Below the pieces are notes generated by a model, which was not told the origin of the DNA, made no database searches, and worked only from the letters and a program-made list of their open reading frames with translations. Shown here piece after piece: positions 12,358 through 24,000 of a DNA stretch of 64,000 bases. A program made the position numbers and the translations under genes. The stretch's first letter is position 1. Each line of letters opens with the position of its first letter. Source of the DNA: Stratiolaelaps scimitus (Eukaryota > Arthropoda > Arachnida > Mesostigmata > Laelapidae); contig JABWDB010000009.1 in NCBI GenBank assembly GCA_019614645.1, positions 10,211,501 to 10,275,500 of the forward strand, read 5' to 3'.

Positions 12358-14808
12358 ATGAACAAGGTGAGACCCGGATGCTAATCAGAGTGCGATCGTT
12401 GGTGCTGTTGCTATTTGGTAGGACATTAACGATGCCACTACCACTATCATCTAGAGAACAATTATGGTTTTAGGTTGTCTCCAATGCAGTCCAAGCCTGC
12501 TGGCGGGAAAGGAAGAACAGCAGGATTTGACATTTCGAGCACAATAGAGTTGTCATCACAGAGTATTTAGCGAATAACGTGCTCAGAGAATATCTCAAGT
12601 TTTTTAAACTCCAATTATAAGAGCAGTGGGTGTGTGCAGCCGACCTCGAATAGTGGATGCAATAATCGGTGAAGCTTGTAAAGGACTGTTCAAAGATATG
12701 ATCGCATATCATTTGATAGATTTGTTATCGATCGCCTTCCTAGAGCTGGCCTTCCACGGCAAGCCTTGTGTGTTGTCTATTTCAAATCAAGGATTTCTTT
12801 TTTAAGAATCAGACTCCGATTTTTAAGCTTGAGACAACGATTAGCATTCGCTCACTCGCTAGCAGAGTTCTGTCACGACGCGTACCGAGACACTGTACTA
12901 ACCAGATCTATATCCGTGATATGTATAGTGGGTGTGCTTCGCGCTGATCTTGGGTGCGGCGGTAGCCGCCCCAGCAACGGACAAGGACACAAAGGATACT
13001 GCTCCGACCGCTGACGATAAAGAGGCTGACGGTAACAAAACCGGTGTCGAGGAGCGTGGTATATTCCCCGGAGGTTTTGGCGGAGGTTTCGGTACATTCC
13101 CGACTTACCAGCAGTTTGCTTCCCAACACTTCAATCAAGGCGCTCAAGAGGTGGTAACAGTCAATAATAATAATAATAATAATGAAAATATGAACCTTTT
13201 TTTACTAGAACGAGTCTGCCTGAGGAGTTGCGAAACCTGTTAATGATGTCTATGATCAATGAAACTACAATGGGTATCCTAAAAAAGTCGAAATTAACCT
13301 TCAGAAACGGTGGTTTTATAGGTTGCGATCGTTTGATCAAGCCTAACCCGATGTGTGTTTGTTGACTCATTGTAGTCGGCCGCACAGCAAGGCCAGGGTG
13401 CCCACAAATATGATCACGGAGCTTCCGGAGCGAAGGAGTTCGGCGTCAAGGAGAACACCGGCAGCAAGGAGTCGTTCGCCTTCTCCAATAACAACGCGTA
13501 CAACCAGGGATCAGGCTTCAACAATCAGGCAGGTGCTTTCAATAAGGCTGGCGGAGCCGAGGGCTATCAGGTTGGCCAACAGGGTTACCATGGAGGCCTC
13601 GGCGGATACGGCGGTGGCGTTCCGATAGTGCCCGGAGTCCCATTAGTCCCTGGGGGCGTTGGCTACGGAGGCGGCTACGGGGGCGGCTACGGAGGCGGCT
13701 ACGGAGGCGGCTATGGAGGTGCTCATAACAGCCAGGGCTTCAAACAAGGTGGAGCCGCTGCTGGACAGTTCGCTGGCCAGGGCGCGTACAGCTACAACCA
13801 GGGACATTCGTCCAGCACCGGCTCTGGCAACAAGGAAACCTGGAGCCACAAGGACGCGTACGGTAAGGAAGCTTCGGCAGCCCACGCTGTCGGTGCCGGA
13901 CAAAGTAGCCATGGTTCTGGCTACTCCAAGGGAGCTCACGCATCAGGTAGTCAGGTCGCCAGCAGCTCCGGTGGTGTCGGCGGTGTTGTGCCCATTGGAG
14001 GGCCGGTAATTGGCCCCGTAGGAGGAGTGGCCCCTGTTGGCGGACCAATCGGTACCCCTATCGGAGGGGTTGTTGGCGGACCGATCGGAGGAGGAGGCGC
14101 AGGCGGTTCATACGTTGAGAGTGGCTCCATTGTGGGCGGTGGTGGACACGCTGGAGGCGCCCCCATTGGCGGACCCATCGGTAGTCCGATCGGAGGGGTC
14201 GTTGGCGGACCGATCGGAGCAGGAGGTGCAAGCGGTTCATATGTTGAGAGTGGCTCCGTTGTGAGCGGCGGTGGTATCGGTGGAGGGGCCCCCATTGGCG
14301 GACCTAGCATTGCTCATCCGGGTATCGTTGGGGGAGGAGCCCCGGTTGGCCCCATTGGAGGTCCGGTACCTGTTGGCCCAGTTGGCCCCGTTGGAGGTCC
14401 GGTACCTATTGGCGGAATCGCTCCCGTCGGACTTGGTGGAGCATCCTACAAGGAAGGGTGAGTAGCACTATTGACTATATTTGCATACGTCTACTGTAAG
14501 GGATCATATCAGAGACACAGAGAAAGAGACCGCTTCTATAGATATCTCCCATGTTCTGCTGTTATTACAGGTTTTCCCAAGGGCAACAGGCCGCAGGAGC
14601 CGCCAAAGGCGAATCTGCCTACGGTTATAATCATGGAGGATCCGCCACAAAAACCTTCGGAAATAAAGAATCCTCCTCAACGAAAGAATCTTTTGGATCC
14701 GAGACTAGTGCGGGACACGCGGTAGGCGCTGGTCAACAGGCCCATGCTTCTCAGGGATCTCAGAGCTCGTTCGCTCAGGGTGGCAAAGAGGAGGTAGTGG
14801 TCGGCTAA
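12358..14808 (+). CDS. secreted glycine-rich structural protein with Pro/Ile/Gly repeats
   Basis: Exons: 12358-12366 (MNK), 12929-13153 (or 13150; two adjacent GT donors), 13376-14457 and 14571-14808 (TAA). Phases agree and the product is about 516 residues. MNK joined to WVCFALILGAAVAA gives a strong signal peptide, again split by a phase-0 intron. The mature part starts PATDKDTK, has an N-x-T sequon and EERGI, then low-complexity Gly/Ser/Gln/Asn sequence with recurring HAVGAGQ (once in exon 3, once in exon 4). A GYGG run around 13665-13720 precedes a GGPIG/VGGP block with a duplicated 43-residue module. The C-terminus is KEEVVVG. Extracellular location is clear from the signal peptide. A cuticle or other extracellular matrix role is inferred from composition. 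The layout and EERGI motif match the gene 8 kb upstream. Confidence 0.85.
13663..13722 (+). repeat. GGCTACGGAGGC coding microsatellite
   Basis: Five near-identical 12-bp units encode GYGG and lie inside the second glycine-rich gene. Confidence 0.85.
14039..14275 (+). repeat. 129-bp in-frame coding duplication
   Basis: Two copies, starting at 14039 and 14168, each encode a module running from GGPIG through GGVVGGPIG to SYVESGS. They share most bases and keep frame (43 codons), showing recent internal growth of the protein. Confidence 0.85.
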
Positions 14809-15065
14809 GCACCGATATATAGCAACACATCTGTGATCAACTTCAGTTTAATGAATGATACATTGTACGGGCGGAAACGAAACACGAGATGGATTTCATA
14901 ATTGCCCCATTAAGACAATCCAAAAACAAACAACCACCAGGTGTACATAGCGATGAGACCAGTCGATGAAAGATGGGATACAACTGAGCAGAAAAATGAT
15001 ACAAGTTTATCTCGAGAGAGAGAGAGACAAAGAACTGTGATTAAACGAACAATGAAAAGCGTGCC

Positions 15066-15071
15066 AATAAA
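15066..15071 (+). terminator. possible polyadenylation signal
   Basis: The first AATAAA after the stop at 14808; a second lies at 15267-15272. Either could end the second glycine-rich transcript. Confidence 0.35.
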
Positions 15072-16529
15072 CCAAATGTGTCAGTGGACCCTTACGAGTA
15101 AAACGCTCATGTTTTCCTTGTGGCAAATGCTGGCGGGCTTGGGATCTGCTGCCACTACGGTCAGTTCGATTGAGATTTCCTCATATCGCGATAAATCTAT
15201 TGTTATATCATGTACAAGTGTGCTTTAAGCAAGAATTCATTAAATGAAAACTGCAGTCGCCTTTGGAATAAAATGACTGTGAATGTTTTGCGCAACAGCT
15301 ATAACCTCGCGGGTTCGAATTCCCCCCGCAATGGGCAGTGCTACCGATTGATACTGTTTCGGGTAGGGGGGTGTGATTGATATCTGTGCTGGTCAAAACT
15401 TTGATCTTTTTTTGTTATCACCTTTTTTGTTTGGTGTTTTATTTTTGTTTCAGTAAGTAGAGCGTTGGCTCAAATATTTCGAGGGTGCCGGCAGTAAAGT
15501 AAGGCCAATCGTTCGGGTTCGATGCGTGAAACGTACAGTTTAATGAAACTATTCTCAAGTGCCCTATGTTACGCCGCACTTTGTGCGCTTGGCGTATATG
15601 ATGTAGCACCGTCCATTGTAAGGGAGACGGTATTTTGGGTATGGCTTTAATTTAACACTCACTACTCAACATCTCAAATTCGCCTATTCAACGGTCGTTG
15701 ATCAGAGATGGGTGACCGTGGCACTGTGGCGACCGACTTCGAAGCTGAACACCTCGTCTCTGCCCGAGCCGACACCTCTATGCACATTACAATACAACAC
15801 CATATAAGTACACCTATATTTCCAACCAAAAGACCGTTATGGAAGCGGCTGTATTGTACACGCGTACCAGTGTACAATAGATTTTCTTTATTGCATTATA
15901 TATTTGTACTGTTCATTTTATATTTTACTATTCTCGAGGCAAAAGGGACCTTCGCACGCTCGGCGCCGCACAGCTTCAATTCCAATCTCTGTTCTCCCAC
16001 TCCACAGACATTATTATTATTATCACCATTTCTAAAGATGAGGAATTTATCTATAACATTGAGCTGGTCGAGTTTACGAAATAATTTTTTGTTATGTAGT
16101 TTACATACTAATATTATCCCTCTCAGGCAGTTCATATATTGTCCTTGCTATTTAATTGACTCCATGGGGACACCACATTTCGCACTGACCCTTCGCACGA
16201 ATTCGTGCTGCACCGAGAGCCGACTGCATTTATATGTTTTTTCTTTTTATATTTGTTAAAATTGTGTATATTTTTTACACCTGTTTTATATCTCTTGTAC
16301 TCGTATATATTTTTTTATATCTTCTATATCTTTTCCTTGTATACTAATACATCACTAAGTCTCGTTCTGAACACGAAAGATGACACTTTTCCTGCAAGCG
16401 ATACTTCGTTCTCCTTCACGCCTTCCTAATAGGTTAAAAACATGTATGTCCCACTACCTATCGGCCTGCATACGCCAAATCGTGGCTTTACTTTTAGGTA
16501 CTTGAGGTTGTTCGTATATGTTAGCTCAG

Positions 16530-16590
16530 TCCGAAAGAAATGCCGAAAACAGCACCGTGGACGTTAAATCTTAGCTGTGAATCAGCACGG
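16530..16590 (+). mobile_element. SINE-like repeat fragment, copy C
   Basis: The core CGTGGACGTTAAAT, with flanks GTCCG..AATGC..AAA before it and TCAGC.CG.AAA after it, matches the reverse complement of the 31875-31960 copy. Only the tail part is visible here; no A- or B-box was found. Confidence 0.5.
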
Positions 16591-17439
16591 AAAATTGATT
16601 TAGTACCAAGGAAATGAGGCCCATTAATGTAACAACCTTCGTGGCCTATGCTTCCTCAAAGATTAATTTCAGGCCAATGCTCTCTGCTGCAGAGATGAGT
16701 AGGCAGCTGAAGCTTACGATAATGGTATTTTATCGGTCCAAAGCCCTCGATTGCAGCATCGTTCGTATCCGTGATTGTTAAGTTTCTGCGAATTGTCAAG
16801 GACCTATAGCCCGATATACCAAGCTGGCTGAAGATATTAACGGTATTAATAAATTCTTGTCCTCTTTGAGTAATATTCAAGTTAAGTCCTCGTGATTAGT
16901 AGTTACACGTTTTAGATAAGCAAATCAAAATGCGTTATATTACTTGGATAGTCTTAATCTATCCATATATTGTTGCCGGAAGATCTGAATTGTAAGTGGA
17001 TCAAACGCCTCGGACGAGATAGAGCGGGCTCAATTTAGAATGAGAACTGAGTCAAGATCGATTTCTTTGTTCTAGTGCGTATACGAACGCGGCTAGGTTT
17101 AGGTTGACAATTTTTTTATGTCTGATAATATCAACTTGTTGTTATTGGCCACCAATGTAAATTTGTTTCGCAAAAGATCACTCATGACCTCTCGACATGT
17201 TCGTCGATATTTATTGTCTTGTGCTTAATCACACCTTTATTCTGCGATCGTTAACCTCATTGAATGAAACACGATAGCAGAAGCATTCTTTTATACGAGT
17301 GCATTTATAAAAAAAATCCCATTATTACTACCCTTTGTCACTACTAAGAGGAGCAATAATTAACAATCAAATTAATGCTAAAATTGGCTACCGACATAAG
17401 GCCGTCTCCATCTTACATACACAGCGTATAGATAGAGAA

Positions 17440-17613
17440 CCTCTGAGGCAGTCTTGTCCGACGAGTATATGCGTATCCGTGGAAGCACTAAAAGAGGCGT
17501 TGTTCAAGGCCTGGGGAGGTGTCAGCGACCGGATCCTGCTAAATCTCGTTGATAGTATGCTAAACCGAGTCTTTAACGTTATAATTAGCAAGGGCGGGGC
17601 CACACGGTACTGA
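17440..17613 (+). pseudogene. Tc1/mariner transposase, 3' remnant
   Basis: The frame ends with the classic C-terminus of Tc1-like transposases: an Ala-Trp pair, then LVDSM, Arg-Val, V-I, and finally KGGATRY followed by the stop TGA. In the family this tail reads LVDSMPRR...AVI.AKGG.TKY. The DDE catalytic core and the N-terminal DNA-binding domain are not visible upstream in any frame, and no clear terminal inverted repeat flanks the piece. It is a dead fragment. Confidence 0.75.
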
Positions 17614-19499
17614 TTAGCACAAGAAAACGAGAATTAATTCAGCCAGGACACTCGATAACTGAGGGTGACTTATCATTTTGCAAACCCTGAAAAATGACAC
17701 CTTTCATTGTAGCAGGCTGTTTGCGCCGTCATCTGCGCTGTTCTTTGTGGTATGTATGTTATTTGACACGTATATTAATCTGATACAGAATAAATGCCTC
17801 AAATGTGTATTCTTTGTAACGATTTGTTGAAATATAGGGGTGTCTTAAATATATGCTTACCCCAGTATTTATATTATATATATATATAGGTATATAGGTA
17901 TCACCAGTTTAGGACTCAGTGACGACTTCCTCTCTAACTCTATTTCATTCCGTCATTAAGGAGCAACAAGCAAAATTCAGTATACATTTTCTTCTTATAA
18001 AGAGACAGACCGGTGAAATTGAATGTAGTTACTCAGTAAATGAATATTTACAATTATGTTTCACCTGCTAATAATATTCCGATAGCCTTACAAAGGTGGT
18101 GCCGTCTAATTGTCTGATACTCGAGTGAGCTAAAAAAATTAAAATAAAAAGGGCAAACGCTGAAAGAAAACTTCTTCGTATATATAAAAAGGACGAGAGG
18201 ATAGATGAATAACAGATACCAAAACCATTGGACCAAATCATATAAGCATTCCTCGTTAGATTCATCGTTTGGTGCGTGCACCGTGTATTGAATCAGAGTA
18301 AGCGAGGGTTCATACAAACAATGCTTATGTGTACGTATTATAGATATTGGGCAATTTCGATGTGAGATCTTGGTTGTCAGATCTCTGATTTGAGATATTA
18401 TAGTTTAAATGGCAATAAGACAATTATGAGAATTGTCTCATGTGAATGTGTTTTTCAACCCAATTTACTTTCCGGCACACGAGAATATTTCAATCATATC
18501 ACCTAGTTCATTCATGTTCATGTGCAGTTTTTACAGTTATAAAATTGCAGCCATTCGGCCGTCTGTGATTCCCAACGAATTAAATATTTGATCCAAGTCT
18601 ACAGGTAGAGCTATTCCACCCAACTGGTAATAGAAGCATATATCTGATATCACTACACCATTTAATCCTTTTTATCAGGGCTAGCAATTAGTTAGGTACA
18701 TAGGTGTTACCATTATCGTTATGTGAGATTGCATATTCCGATCATTTATATTTGAGCACCTATCAGCTGACACCAATAATCCTTTTTGATGTTCGTAACA
18801 GCGAATAACGTACGCTTCTGTTCAATATAAACATCATGCTACTTAGTATTCCGTACTCGAGAGCGCAATGCTGTACAGTAAACAGCTTGTTGTATTGCTT
18901 CGTTCGCGTGGTCATATGATAAATACAGCATCCTAACAGCTCGTATTTGCAATCGTACATGTTTGAACGAATTGATACTATCAAGCAGATTTGTACAGTC
19001 GAATCCAGAACTTCACGACCATCGTCACGTGTTTGACACTAGTTCTTCTTCGAACTGTGTACGACATCTACCCACAAATAAGCGGCCGATCTTTCATCAG
19101 GCTCGAGGGCATATTTCCCGCCTTGCGGGACATCTCTTTCTCTCCCTTCCTCGTATTGAGCCCCACCCAACACGATTCAAATTGCGCGCCGCCCCTCGTG
19201 TCAGGTGGCGCCATCTTGCGTTACGCGCCAACACCGACCATGTTTACATTTGTTTGAATTTCAACGTTCGTTGGTGCTTTAGCTGTCGTTATATACCTAT
19301 ATATATATGTATATATATATATAGAGGAAGAGAAAGAGAGGGGGAGAGATATATTCTGTCTGCCTGCGTGTGAGTGAGTGTATATGAAAAATTGCTGTTG
19401 GAGCTAAGCTGAATGAGCGGACTGCCGCTTGGTCGGTTGGTAGCTGAGATCTAACGAATTCTTGAAGCGGCACCGGCGGTTGAAACGGCCACCAGTGCA

Positions 19500-21058
19500 C
19501 TCCCTATTATTATTGTTGTTATTGTTCTTGTGCGCTCGTTGCTGTCGGTTTCGACAGTGATTTCCCTCGATTGGTATCCCTGTCTGCCTGTCGATTAAGT
19601 TTATTTTGTGTGGTGGTGCTGCTGGTGCTGCTGCAGGCCAGCGAGCGTGTGCAAGCGCATGCAGTGGCCGCGCGAGCACCCATCATCCGAATCACACGAA
19701 TTAGGTATCGGTTATGCCCCGATGTGAGAACGAGATGCAGCAGCGCTCTTCAATCGATCTCTTCGGTGGGCCCGTTGCACGTTGACGTCCACGGTCTGTT
19801 CAAGCAAACGAGTGAGCAATTGAGCGGACGACTGTTTCATATGCGAGGTCTCGTCAACGAAGACGTCATACTCGCATACTGCTCGCTACAAGGCGTGCAA
19901 CTTCTCTAATATATTCATCGACGGCGTCGTCGTACATGTTCTAACCGTGTTGCAGTAGCAGCTGAGAGTTGCTAACTGCCCGCACCATGAACATGCCCAG
20001 TAAACTGGCCACCTCCGGAGTATGAGCGGGTACCCGTCTCGGAGTCGGTTCACCGCGACTGCCGTTGTTACTGCTGCTGCTGCAGCCGCCGCGGCCGTCG
20101 CCGCCGCCGCCATCGCCGCCGTGTCAGTCAAACTGAACTGACTCAACGACCGAACGAACGCAGCAACGAGCAGCCAGCCAACCAACCAACCAAGCAAGCG
20201 AACACAGCAAAACGCACAACCCGCCGCCAGAGGCGAACCGGCAACAACCATCAACGAAGGACTGGCTATCCACGACGAGGTTGTATCGCCTCTTGTCCAT
20301 CGCCTGCTACGCGACTTAGTCACTGCCACCATTCAGCTACTGCTACTAGTGGCAGAGTGCTGTGTGACTTTGCCAGCAGATCTAAAACGTTGTTTCTGCT
20401 GCCACCGCCGCCGCCACCGTTCAACAAAACTGAACAACAGCAGTGATCTATCGGGGTAGTGTAGTTTTCACCGATACCACCGCAACAGCGACCACTACCA
20501 TTATTACTATGACTGTTGACTAGCCTCATCTCTTCCCTGTTTACCCCATAGCCAGCTCTCTCTCTGTCTCTCTCACTATTCCCTCCTTCTATCCGTTGCA
20601 TGTGCAACAGATGCAACTGTTGTCGTTGCTGCTGATGCTGCGGCAACGATCGCAGCCGCCGCCGCCGCCGCCGTCGTCGTCGTCACCGTTGTCGCTACAC
20701 TGATGAAGTCGTTAGCTGACGCCCGCCGCCGTAGTCAGTCGACTGAGTGAGTGTGAATGTATCATGTTGGTACGAAGGTAGATTGTTGACCTAACGACTC
20801 GCGGATACTGTTGAAACTGAAGTTGGGGGCCGTACAACAAAGATACTGGCCCAACCCGCCCGTGTTTCGGTGCGTCCTTGTGCGAGAGAGTGTTGTGTGC
20901 GTGTGAGCGTGTGTATGTGTGTACTGCGTTGGTTTCGAGTTTGGCTGGACATTGGTGTTTGCCTGTCGCGGATAAAAGTGTGCGTGTAAAATTCGGCGGC
21001 GGCTGCCGTTTAGCGTTGTGCTGCACCGGCGCCTCAGAGAGAGGCGGGCTCCGCCACC
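19500..21058 (+). promoter_or_regulatory. GC-rich promoter and 5' leader of ECT2
   Basis: This stretch is markedly richer in G+C and CpG than its surroundings, with CGC/CTG trinucleotide runs (20070-20120, 20640-20690). It ends exactly at a perfect Kozak start, GCCACCATGG. No TATA box stands out, which fits a housekeeping promoter. Open frames here lack ATG starts and are ascribed to composition. Confidence 0.5.
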
Positions 21059-24000
21059 ATGGATGATTCCGCAGCGACGGGCCTCGAGTCCACGGGATTC
21101 TCGTCGAGTACGGCATCGAACGGTACATAATGAGCATAGCATGAATTCTATGCTATATAGGTTTAGGTATTTGCTCAAGAGTTAGAGTGTCGCAAACGTA
21201 CGCATTAAAAGGAATGCAAATACAAAAAAAAAAAACACCATTACACATTAAGAAGCATGAGGTCAATGCATGCGCTTATCACTATGATACTGTAACAATA
21301 ATAACCCGCTAAATTAATGTGTGAATAACATATACATATTTGCCTATAAATATATCCAAAAAGAAAAAAAACGGCGAAACGTTTGTCGTGAAATCTGCTG
21401 CGAGTTCCAAATAATCACATTGCTCACGGCAATTTTAGAGGTTCAACATTCGAAGTGGGTGTACACATTCGTCTCGATATTCCTTCGTGCTCTGTGGTCG
21501 CTTTTTCCTTTGGAAATCTAACGGAATCATAGCCTATGGGATGATAGCCTATGGAGTTAATTGAACTTCATGTGTCGATGAGCTTCGGTGAAGATCCAGC
21601 AAAGACGCCTTCTTTCTCACTAAACATCGGCGTAATTCTGCATAACTTATACACATCTATTCAATCTAGTCAGGTGAGCTGAGATAATCGAATCAAGATC
21701 AGAACGCAAAGGCGGAATTCAAAAAACATACAGAAGCACACATACACAGCGCGACGGACGGATGAATTTGATTTTTGAGGGGTGGTTGGTTGTTCGATGA
21801 ACGCACGCTTGACTGCCTCGGCTGATTCTCTCACCTTCTGTCTTCACTTTACGCACACTTCTCAACCACAACTACAACAACAAGTACAAACTAAATGCCA
21901 TAGCCACAGTGGAAGAATTCTTCAGAGAAATCGGTGGCGGTCGCAAAAGGAGAGGCCGCACCTCGTTCACCTTCCGTCCACAGCTCCGTGTAGTGGCCGC
22001 GCTGCTGCTGCTGCTGCTGCCCCAGAGGGTTATCGCCCGGTAAGGGCTCGAGACACAATTGCATAAGTTCTGTGAAACACAAAAAAAACACATTTGCAAG
22101 CGTCAATTTAACCAATCGTGCTCGAATCAATATGGATGCTATTCTATGTATGTACATATATATGTATATATAGGGGGAAGGTGCATTTGGCATAATGTTA
22201 CAGAGTTGGTTGTTATTATTATTATCAATATTCGCAACTCAGTCATCTCGTCAAACTAAGCTATAGCTGGTTTGGAGAACGGATTGTTCTCTCCCCAGCA
22301 GCAGCATATGTGTCGGTTGCCTTTTCTTAGGCTCTGTTTGGGGTCATACACTATACGCTTCGCTGTTCATGAAACAACTAGCTTTTGTGTTGTTCTATGA
22401 ACCATAGAATTTCAGCTCATATTTGATAATCGAACATACTATACTACATATATAGATCAATGTATGTCTGTTTATTTGTATAGATTGATAAAATAGCATA
22501 CGGCCGTCAGAGTTGTTCTTCTTTTGGTTCGTTGGTTGCCGCATATTTGCCTTGTCTGTTCGTCGAGGTCGGTTTAGGCTAGCACTGACACCAGCCAGCC
22601 AACGCAGCACAACTCAAGTTCAAGGTTACATTGACGTCGCTGCTTTTGACAGCTACCGGAAAATAGTTGAGGGTCGAATCGACAGGCTTCTGTACATACG
22701 TGCATATACACAAGCAGTAAGAGTCAATGTCGTGGTGTTGCCAGCGCACACAGCTTATACGTAATATATAGTCAGTACCCAATTGAATATGTAGCCATAA
22801 TTAACAAATTCAGTATCATGATACAGTCCAGTGTCCCCAGACGGCCAAACTGCTGATTACGAAAATTTTCTATATATATATATATTTGCAAGCACAAATC
22901 GTATATGGTAAAATCCAGTTGAAGTAAATGGTCATTTGTCGTGTGTAGAAAAAGCTCGATCTATCAATCAAGCAATGAACACTCGCGCACACGGATCTTC
23001 GATGGATAATAGAATCAGTGGTCACCGAATTGCAAAGAGGAAATAACCACAGTAGGGCCCGAATTCGACATTATGTCACTACAGAACCATGGATGTGAAC
23101 ATTCACAAATTGCACATACATTTTAAACATCTGTACATACAATAAAACGTTTATAATACATTTTGTACAAACTGCAGTAAGTATGTTATGTTCTCCCCCA
23201 CATATTTTACACGTAACATAATTATCATAATAATTGTAGTAAAAAAGAACAGCTATATTTTTATTTATAACATAATGTAGACCGCAAGATCACCACGCTG
23301 ACGCGCCCGTAGAAGTTAATGCTAAATGCTATCAGTAACTCATGAGTCACATCGACCAGCAACAACTACATGACAACCGCCCCGGTAACCTCACGTGGTG
23401 CTGTTTTTTTTCGGTAGTATTCGAGCTATTGTAGTGGCGTTACGGCAAGAAAAGATCAGACATTCACCACGATTCGCAACGAAAAATAAATCATTGTGGG
23501 CGCGTAAAAAAATATCTATAAAGACCCGTGTTGCACTTTCGCTCAATGTTTATTTGCAGAAATAAAATTGATTCTCATATGATATGATGCTTGTCTTGTG
23601 ACTGCGTTGCAGTTGGCAAGGATCGTTAGTATTAAATTCATGTCAGTGTGTCCGAGACCTATATATATATAGTATTTAGATGCTAGTTCGCGGCATTTCT
23701 AGACGCAATTCACATCGTGGATCGACATCGTGGAACTCATCTTATCGAATGATCGTTCGAGTAGATCTGACAAGACACCCGACAGACATATGATTTCTAT
23801 TGTGGCATTGGCAGTGATTATTATTATCGTCCTGACCCTCCTAATTGCAACTTCTTTCTGAAGCTGCACGTGAGTAAAACTAGAATCGCGCCTGCTGCAA
23901 CGGCTAATTCCCGATCGCCACCCGGAAACACCCACTGGCTGCTCGATTGTGATAGATAACCAGCGGCGTCAAATATATCGCGACGGCTTGCGCGCGAAAT

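Larger units (their letters stand above)
14809..19400. other. intergenic region with decayed mobile DNA
   Basis: It contains tRNA-like B-box fragments near 15310 and 15515, a SINE-like copy near 16530-16590, the Tc1/mariner stump at 17440-17613 and microsatellites. A 183-codon ATG frame at 15708-16259 is the longest unexplained frame. Its residues are biased to Leu/Phe/Tyr in an AT-rich stretch, and no family is recognised. Confidence 0.5.

Noticed and set aside
13951..14310. Long minus-strand Pro-rich frame opposite the second glycine-rich gene
   Set aside because: It is the antisense shadow of GGN-rich codons; the plus strand has a signal peptide, matching splice phases and motifs.
15300..15530. 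tRNA-like B-boxes (GGGTTCGAATTCC, GGGTTCGATGC) and an A-box-like AGTAGAGCGTTGGCTC
   Set aside because: Cloverleaf pairing could not be completed; at most a decayed tRNA-like repeat.
15708..16259. 183-codon ATG frame
   Set aside because: It is the longest unexplained ATG frame, but the second half is AT-driven Leu/Phe/Tyr sequence with no recognisable domain. Left as unresolved.
16656..16880. 74-codon minus-strand frame with balanced composition
   Set aside because: It has no ATG start and no splice partners; it may be an old gene fragment but cannot be supported.
19571..19909. Plus-strand frame with a signal-peptide-like start
   Set aside because: It begins with TTG, not ATG, and lies in the GC-rich ECT2 leader; no upstream exon supplying a start was found.
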